Assembly (NCBI GenBank): GCA_017629415.1
Contig: JAGBXG010000377.1
Coordinates: forward strand, 1 to 11,117
Length of the DNA: 11,117 nt
Source: Pseudomonadota bacterium
GTDB taxonomy: Bacteria > Myxococcota > Bradymonadia > UBA4248
Direction: 5' to 3'
Part shown: in pieces, positions 6,410 through 11,117 of the stretch
Layout: each line of letters begins with the position of its first letter
How positions within the stretch are numbered: position 1 is the stretch's first letter
Notes under the pieces: model-generated
Seen by the model: the letters and a program-made list of their open reading frames with translations, nothing else
What the model was told of the DNA's origin: nothing
Database searches by the model: none
Translations under genes and position numbers: made by a program

Positions 6410-7186
6410 ATGCGGTTACAGTGCGCAGGATTGACAGACACGGGTATGGTTCGTGATCACAATGAAGACAGTTTTTTGGTATCCCAGAGCGAATCTTTTG
6501 TGATTGTGGCAGATGGCATGGGCGGGCATCAATCTGGTGAAGTCGCCTCACGTATGGCGATTGATGAGATCAGTGATTATTATGAATCGACCAAGCAGCA
6601 GACGACGCCGATAGAATTATCTCCGTGGCCGAATGGCAAGCGCAAGCCGAAGAGCCGTGAAGAGCGTCGTTTGATTGCGGCATTGGTTCGCGCCAATTCT
6701 GTGATTCACAAAGCATCTTTGGAAGAGGCCAAGTACAATGGCATGGGCACGACATGTGTCGGTGCTTATTTTGTGGAAGAGGGTGTTTTTATTGCCCATG
6801 TGGGTGATTCACGCTGCTATCGTTTCCGCAAAGGCGAGCTTGTTCAGATTACCGAAGATCACTCCTTGGCCAATGAATATATTCGTTCGAAGATTTTGAA
6901 GCCTGAAGATTTGCCGAGTTTCCCGTATAAGAATGTCATTACGCGCGCGATTGGTCTTTCGGATTCTGTTGAAGTTGAGACGAATTTCTTTGAACATGAA
7001 GACGGCGATATTTATCTGCTCTGTTCAGACGGTTTGAGTGATCCTTTAAAGACGCATGAAATGGCAGAGATTTTGTCAAAATATGGCGATGATTTACCGC
7101 GAGCCTGCCGCGAATTGATCATTGCTGCCAATACGAATGGCGGTCCGGATAATGTGACGGCTTTGTTGGCCAAGACCGTTTATTAA
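6410..7186 (+). CDS. PP2C-family protein Ser/Thr phosphatase (Stp/PppA-like)
   Basis: This 258-residue soluble protein is a complete metal-dependent (PPM/PP2C) phosphatase that removes phosphate from Ser/Thr of proteins. The family motifs appear in order: RDHNEDSF (15-22, metal ligand D20), VADGMGGHQSGEVAS (33-47, metal ligand D35 and G36), NGMGTT, HVGDSRCYRFR, EDHSL, NVITRAIG, LLCSDGLSD (ligand D207) and GGPDNVT (244-250, ligand D247). All metal-binding residues are present, so it should be active. Its length is typical of bacterial stand-alone PP2C enzymes, with no membrane segment or sensor domain. The start is set by AAAGGAG nine bases upstream. It is followed after 115 bases by the long ATPase/TPR frame on the same strand, which suggests a shared signalling role. 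Such enzymes usually oppose Hanks-type kinases, but none is encoded in this window. Confidence 0.96.
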   Translation: MRLQCAGLTDTGMVRDHNEDSFLVSQSESFVIVADGMGGHQSGEVASRMAIDEISDYYESTKQQTTPIELSPWPNGKRKPKSREERRLIAALVRANSVIHKASLEEAKYNGMGTTCVGAYFVEEGVFIAHVGDSRCYRFRKGELVQITEDHSLANEYIRSKILKPEDLPSFPYKNVITRAIGLSDSVEVETNFFEHEDGDIYLLCSDGLSDPLKTHEMAEILSKYGDDLPRACRELIIAANTNGGPDNVTALLAKTVY

Positions 7187-7220
7187 TTGTTGAGAACAGC
7201 ACATTTTCATGTTTTTTTGA

Positions 7221-7252
7221 CAGCCGGACTGCGATAGTTTGCAGTCGGGCTG
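7221..7252 (+). promoter_or_regulatory. Hairpin between the PP2C and pseudo-ATPase genes
   Basis: CAGCC-G-GACTGC (7221-7232) pairs with GCAGTC-G-GGCTG (7241-7252) around an eight-base loop, 11 pairs with one G-G mismatch. T7 at 7212-7218 lies before it rather than after it, so it does not look like an intrinsic terminator for either strand. It may be an mRNA processing or stability element inside an operon. Confidence 0.4.
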
Positions 7253-7301
7253 TATGTGTGTTTGCAGCCTGAAATGGACAGCCGCATTCAAGGGGTGTGA
7301 C

Positions 7302-9638
7302 GTGAAAAAACAGAGCCGCGATAATCGCCAGACACCCTCATCACCATCGAACAGCCGCAGTGCAGCATTGCCGTGGTCTAGTACGCTTGTTGGAATATCG
7401 AGTGATTTATCTTCTGATCCCGAGCGTGTCGGTCGAACGTTGCCGTGTCTTTCGCCGATTGAATCTGAAAAGGCGCGGCAGACTGCATCTGAGGGAGACA
7501 GTTCTTCACGCACTCATGTTTTTTTGAATGCCTATCTTGATGCAGATGATTCCTCGGATGAAATGGCAGCAGTTCCCGGCAGGGCATTGGTTTCTGAAGC
7601 CGTATTATCCTCTTCTCCCCGTTCCCCTGTACATCATGAAGAACGCACGGGGATGCTTGATTTACGTCATTTTGGTGAGGATGATTGGAGTGCAGAGCTG
7701 ACAAAAGCGCGTTCTGCTGTATCTCCGCCACCGTTAAAACCTGCAAAGAAGCCTGCGTTTGCAGTAAATCTTTCATCCCCAAGAAAACCCGAGGATGATG
7801 GCATTGATCCTCCTGTCATTCATCATTTTGAAGGCACGAATGAAATATTTATCAAGTCGTCTGTTTTTGATTCGATTTGTCATGATCAAGAAGTGTCTTC
7901 CCGGTCTCAAAATTCTGTGCAGGGTATCGGGGAAAAATTGAGTTTGCCAACGATTCCTCCGCCGCCCTCATGTCATGGCAAGGGTTCTCTGATTCAGTCT
8001 TCACGTGCCGAGACCTCTAATTTTTTTGGCATTGTCAGTTCCGGGATTTTACCGACGGTCGATATCGACAAATCCTTTGATTTACCTTGTATTGAGGATG
8101 GTTCTGTTTCTCAGGATTTTGCCGTATTGGAATCAGAAGCCGATCCTGCGATGCATTCTGTCGATGCCAACATGGCTTATCTTGAAGAGGAGGCCTCGAA
8201 ATCCAGTCTCAATGTTAAAGTCACGAAGCACATTGAAGGAACTGGTGAAGTTTTTGTTTCGAAGCTGATGCACGAGGCATCGGCTGTGAGTGCACATCAA
8301 AGTGAGCCGTCCTCGAAGTGTTCTCAGTTTGGTCTTCCGTCACGCGATGCCAGTGCAGAGACGGATTTGCATCCTGAGGATTTGCGCGGTGAGCTGGGAA
8401 CCATTTCTCCTTTGGTTCAGTTTGCGATGGATGCCATGTTCCATCCGCACCGTTGTGACTTGCTTGGTGTCGATGTTGAAGACATCGGACTTGAGCGAAC
8501 CATTTTTAAGCTTGAAGAGGTATTGAAAAGTGTTGTTCATGCCGAACATCCCGTGACTGTGTCCCTTCATAGTACATGCGGTTTGAGCATTGAACGTGTG
8601 ACGCGGAAGTTTTTGCGTCAAGGTGCCGAGCGACATCCTAGATTTCAGGCATACACGACAGGCATGGCCCCTGATGGTGTGCGCCATGATTTGGTGACAA
8701 TGCTGGTCGCCAGCCGTGTCGGATGTTTTCCGAATGCCCCTGAAGAGATTCGTGCCGAAGCACTTGGCCAATCTGCTGAAAAGCTTTTTGAACCTCAGGA
8801 TTTGCTTTGGGGCACAAATATTCTTTACGTGCGTTATGGTTTGCCCCGTTTGCTTTCCAATCCGAATGATGCAGCCACACTTGCTGTACACAATGAAAGC
8901 GATATGCTTGAGCTTTTATTGAACATCATTCAGCATGATGCATTACACGGTCCTGTGGTGATTGCCATATCTCAGAGTTGTATGGGCTGTGGCCATGCAT
9001 GGCGCGATATTTTACGCCAGCTTCAAGTTTTGCCATCTGGCAATATTTTGATTTTACTGACGGATTGTCATGAGGAAGCCATTACTTCCCTGCGCGATGT
9101 TGAGACGATTGAAATTCCTTCGTATCCGCCTTCTGAGCTGCGTGCGCTTTTATATCAGGTATTTTCGGAATCAGGCTTGTCGATGACATTGGCTGATGTT
9201 CTGATTTCTAAATGCGGCACACGTTTTGTCGATCTGCGTCGCTTGCTTTGTCTTGTGCGTGAACGTGGTCTGTTTCAGGTTTTGCAAAATACCCATGATG
9301 CCGCAGAGATGCAGACTGTTTTAAAAGCTATTCCCTCAGATGCAAAGCTGATTTCTGATGCCTGTTATGCTTCATTTGGTCAGGCTCAGCGTCGATTTTT
9401 GAGCGTAGCCTCTTTATTAGGGGATTCATTTTATCTTGCAGATTTGATTTTCGTATTATCTTTGGAACCTTTGGACGGTGAAATTGCATGGTTCCGAGAT
9501 TTGAGGGCAGAATGGTGTATTCAAGTTGCCCATTCTTTGCTTCATACTGGCGAATTGATATTGCTTTATGAAGATGAAGTTCGCGGTCCGCGTTATAACA
9601 TTCCGGATGCCGGTTTGTATCGCAGCCGAATTCAATAG
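7302..9638 (+). CDS. Degenerate STAND/AAA_16-type ATPase, N-terminal part up to an in-frame TAG
   Basis: From the GTG at 7302 (AGGGG at 7291-7295, six bases away) the frame codes 778 residues before TAG at 9636-9638. Residues 1-375 are Ser/Pro/Asp-rich and probably disordered, with a short motif repeated at 174-184 (HHFEGTNEIFI) and 309-319 (KHIEGTGEVFV). Residues about 400-680 follow the layout of AAA_16 signalling ATPases. However, the Walker A site reads LHSTCGLSIER (422-432) with no GK[ST], and the Walker B strand PVVIAISQSCMG (551 on) has no Asp/Glu. Residues about 682-715 (SFGQAQRRFLSVASLLGDSF) match the winged-helix segment that follows the ATPase in such proteins. The frame continues past the TAG into TPRs, so this is very likely the front of one gene. 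TTG 7239 and ATG 7254 are alternative starts with poorer RBS. Likely role: nucleotide-independent scaffold or signalling protein linked to the PP2C upstream. Confidence 0.75.
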   Translation: MKKQSRDNRQTPSSPSNSRSAALPWSSTLVGISSDLSSDPERVGRTLPCLSPIESEKARQTASEGDSSSRTHVFLNAYLDADDSSDEMAAVPGRALVSEAVLSSSPRSPVHHEERTGMLDLRHFGEDDWSAELTKARSAVSPPPLKPAKKPAFAVNLSSPRKPEDDGIDPPVIHHFEGTNEIFIKSSVFDSICHDQEVSSRSQNSVQGIGEKLSLPTIPPPPSCHGKGSLIQSSRAETSNFFGIVSSGILPTVDIDKSFDLPCIEDGSVSQDFAVLESEADPAMHSVDANMAYLEEEASKSSLNVKVTKHIEGTGEVFVSKLMHEASAVSAHQSEPSSKCSQFGLPSRDASAETDLHPEDLRGELGTISPLVQFAMDAMFHPHRCDLLGVDVEDIGLERTIFKLEEVLKSVVHAEHPVTVSLHSTCGLSIERVTRKFLRQGAERHPRFQAYTTGMAPDGVRHDLVTMLVASRVGCFPNAPEEIRAEALGQSAEKLFEPQDLLWGTNILYVRYGLPRLLSNPNDAATLAVHNESDMLELLLNIIQHDALHGPVVIAISQSCMGCGHAWRDILRQLQVLPSGNILILLTDCHEEAITSLRDVETIEIPSYPPSELRALLYQVFSESGLSMTLADVLISKCGTRFVDLRRLLCLVRERGLFQVLQNTHDAAEMQTVLKAIPSDAKLISDACYASFGQAQRRFLSVASLLGDSFYLADLIFVLSLEPLDGEIAWFRDLRAEWCIQVAHSLLHTGELILLYEDEVRGPRYNIPDAGLYRSRIQ

Positions 9639-10970
9639 ATAGATCCTGCATTGATTCGTCGTGTATCCGGTTGTTATGCGCATCTGCTTGAACGTAAGGA
9701 AGCAGATGATGCCAGTATTGCTGAAGCCTTTGAAAAAGCACATTTATGGCCGGAATACACGCGTTATATTCTGAAGATAGCCCAGAAACTTGGGAATGCA
9801 TTTTATAATCGTTCTGCGTATGCCATTTTACAAAATTGTCTGTCTCATATTGGCCCGCAGCATGATTCGATTTATGCCGAGTTACTGCGTGCAACGATTG
9901 AACAGGCCATGCGCCTTGGCAAATATGATGAAGCCTGTGCATGTGCTGAAATTTTATCGCGTTATGGCTATCTCGTTCAAGATCCGCTTTGCTCGTGTAC
10001 CGCATTTTTACAGCTCGGCACATGTTTGAGGATGCAAGGGGAATATGAGCGCGCTCAGGATGTTTTACTTTTTGCCATCAAACATGCTGAAACGAAACAT
10101 CACGATCGTTTGATTGCGATGGGATACCATGCCTTAGCTGAGCTGGTTTTAGATGTAGGGGAAAAGGGTGCCCTGGTGAATGCTTTGCGCTATGCCGAAA
10201 AATCCCTTGAAATCAGCAGAAAATGCGGAGACCTAACTTCTGTTGCGGCAACACAGACCTTGTGCGGACGCATCTATATGCTTCGCGGCGAACCTTTGCG
10301 TGCAAAGACAGCCGCCAATGAAGCTTATCAGGCATTGACGGTATCAGGCCGCTGGTATGATACCCCTTGGCCTTTGGCCGTTTTGGCTGAAAGCTGCGGT
10401 GCTTTGGGAGAGTCTTTACCGCTCGATTATCTGGAAAACGGTTTTGATATCGCCGATAAAACTGGCAATGTCGCCCAACAGTTTATGTTGTTAACGACTC
10501 GCCTGAAGATGACAATTCATACATTACAGCGTCAGGCAATCCGGGATGATTTGGCTTGGATGGCTGAAATTATTGAAAAACAGCCATTGTTGCCTTGGAT
10601 TGCGCAATATCATTACTTTGTGGCTCAGTTTGATTATAGCCGCAAGAATTTCCATAAGACTTCTGATGCACTCAAAATATTTTTTGATTATGCCTCAAAA
10701 CTTGGCAATACTTATTTAATGAGTCAAGGTTATGCACTGTCGGCAGTGCTGAACTTTGAAGTGCATCGCCGCAAACTGAGTAAAATATCTTTGGACAAGA
10801 CAGATAAACTTTACAGAACATCGACAGCAGCGTTTGAATCAGTGGGCGCCTGGCATGAGGTCGCTGAAAATTTGCGACATTACGCGAGTTTCTTGGAGCA
10901 TGCAGGACGCACAGAGGAAGCCGAAAACTCGATTAAACGTGCCAACAAAGTTGATCCTTATTGCCAATAA
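9639..10970 (+). CDS. TPR-domain C-terminal part of the same interrupted gene
   Basis: This stretch is in the same frame as the ATPase part and follows its TAG directly, running 443 codons to TAA at 10968-10970. It opens with IDPALIRRVSGCYAHLLE, which aligns with the conserved 'Rr.lH..vA..le' helix that joins the winged helix to the TPRs in AAA_16/TPR signalling proteins. TPR-like helix pairs follow: AELLRATIEQAMRLGKYDEA, FLQLGTCLRMQGEYERAQ, YHALAELVLDVGE, and TLCGRIYMLRGEPLRAKTA. A last one, NLRHYASFLEHAGRTEEA, lies near the C-terminus. There is no own start signal: the only early start codon is TTG 9651 without a Shine-Dalgarno, and no in-frame ATG occurs until about 9909, inside the TPRs. 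Separate translation is therefore unlikely. It is either the product of readthrough, the dead 3' half of a recently broken gene, or the result of a sequence error. Joined to the front half the protein would be 1222 residues. Confidence 0.7.
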   Translation: MDPALIRRVSGCYAHLLERKEADDASIAEAFEKAHLWPEYTRYILKIAQKLGNAFYNRSAYAILQNCLSHIGPQHDSIYAELLRATIEQAMRLGKYDEACACAEILSRYGYLVQDPLCSCTAFLQLGTCLRMQGEYERAQDVLLFAIKHAETKHHDRLIAMGYHALAELVLDVGEKGALVNALRYAEKSLEISRKCGDLTSVAATQTLCGRIYMLRGEPLRAKTAANEAYQALTVSGRWYDTPWPLAVLAESCGALGESLPLDYLENGFDIADKTGNVAQQFMLLTTRLKMTIHTLQRQAIRDDLAWMAEIIEKQPLLPWIAQYHYFVAQFDYSRKNFHKTSDALKIFFDYASKLGNTYLMSQGYALSAVLNFEVHRRKLSKISLDKTDKLYRTSTAAFESVGAWHEVAENLRHYASFLEHAGRTEEAENSIKRANKVDPYCQ

Positions 10971-11012
10971 ACATCGTCTTTCTTTGGACAGAATTAAAAC
11001 GGAATTCCTATT

Positions 11013-11117
11013 ATGTCAGATAAATTTGATAAACAGGCGCTTTTTACATGGCTCAACAAAAGCGCAAGAAAAGTTCAGCACGGCATTGTTCAAGGTGTGC
11101 AAAAGGCACAAGATGCC
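11013..11117 (+). CDS. Unknown protein, N-terminus only
   Basis: An ATG at 11013 opens a frame that is still open at the window edge (35 residues visible). The residues MSDKFDKQALFTWLNKSARK and the following VQHGIVQGVQKAQDA look like a soluble, helical, amphipathic N-terminus with no signal peptide. It follows the TPR gene by 42 bases on the same strand, so co-transcription with the phosphatase cluster is likely. The Shine-Dalgarno is weak (GGA about ten bases upstream). I do not recognise the family. Confidence 0.6.
   Translation, partial: MSDKFDKQALFTWLNKSARKVQHGIVQGVQKAQDA

Noticed and set aside
9328..10023. 231-residue minus-strand frame across the TAG
   Set aside because: It is antisense to the conserved winged-helix and TPR region. 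The plus strand has family motifs and the minus product has none.
9651..10970. Independent TPR gene starting at TTG 9651
   Set aside because: There is no Shine-Dalgarno before TTG 9651, and the residues just upstream of it already belong to the conserved junction helix in the same frame as the ATPase.
2741..10970. Alternative genetic code, since all accepted stops are TAA while TGA (3074) and TAG (9636) occur inside frames
   Set aside because: The intact genes rny, 3459-5981 and the PP2C contain no internal TGA or TAG over some 5 kb, which a reassigned codon would not allow. Two isolated nonsense codons fit decay or error better.

Overview
The window reads as chromosomal DNA of a Gram-negative bacterium, most plausibly a Myxococcota/'Deltaproteobacteria'-type lineage (Bradymonadales-like). 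This is an inference. It rests on zapA lying directly upstream of rny (RNase Y), a long signal-peptide protein that ends as an outer-membrane beta-barrel with a C-terminal Phe, a divergent Cys-rich formylglycine-generating-enzyme (FGE/SUMF1) fragment, and a PP2C phosphatase beside an AAA/TPR signalling protein. Moderate GC with some AT-rich intergenic stretches is visible. Every terminal stop codon that I accept is TAA.

Layout. Positions 1-303 hold the end of a palindromic repeat, a near-consensus sigma70 promoter and a leader hairpin ahead of zapA (304-666). The 187-base gap between zapA and rny contains four hairpins. They may belong to a small structured RNA (6S RNA is a positional guess only) and to the rny leader. 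rny (about 854/860-2641) is complete and ends at a perfect 19-bp bidirectional terminator. Convergent to it, on the minus strand, is a decayed C-terminal piece of an FGE-sulfatase-domain gene (2741 to about 3166) with an in-frame TGA and no N-terminal half. A 262-base gap follows, then an 840-residue secreted protein (3459-5981) that joins a sialidase-like propeller region to a small outer-membrane barrel.

Between 6013 and 6230 lies a GC-rich string of short palindromes. Its last module is the same repeat seen at position 1, with compensatory stem changes. Next comes a signalling cluster on the plus strand: a complete PP2C-family Ser/Thr phosphatase (6410-7186), then one long reading frame (7302-10970) coding for a disordered N-terminus, a degenerate STAND/AAA_16-type ATPase, a winged-helix-like segment and a TPR domain. 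That frame is broken by a single in-frame TAG at 9636-9638. A new gene starts at 11013 and runs off the window.

How they fit together: zapA and rny are housekeeping genes for Z-ring assembly and mRNA decay. The phosphatase, the pseudo-ATPase/TPR protein and possibly the gene at 11013 look like one transcription unit for Ser/Thr-phosphorylation signalling, with no kinase visible in the window. The best candidates for undescribed biology are the nucleotide-binding-dead ATPase with a duplicated short motif in its disordered tail and an amber codon at the hinge to its TPRs, the propeller-barrel outer-membrane protein, and the structured zapA-rny spacer.
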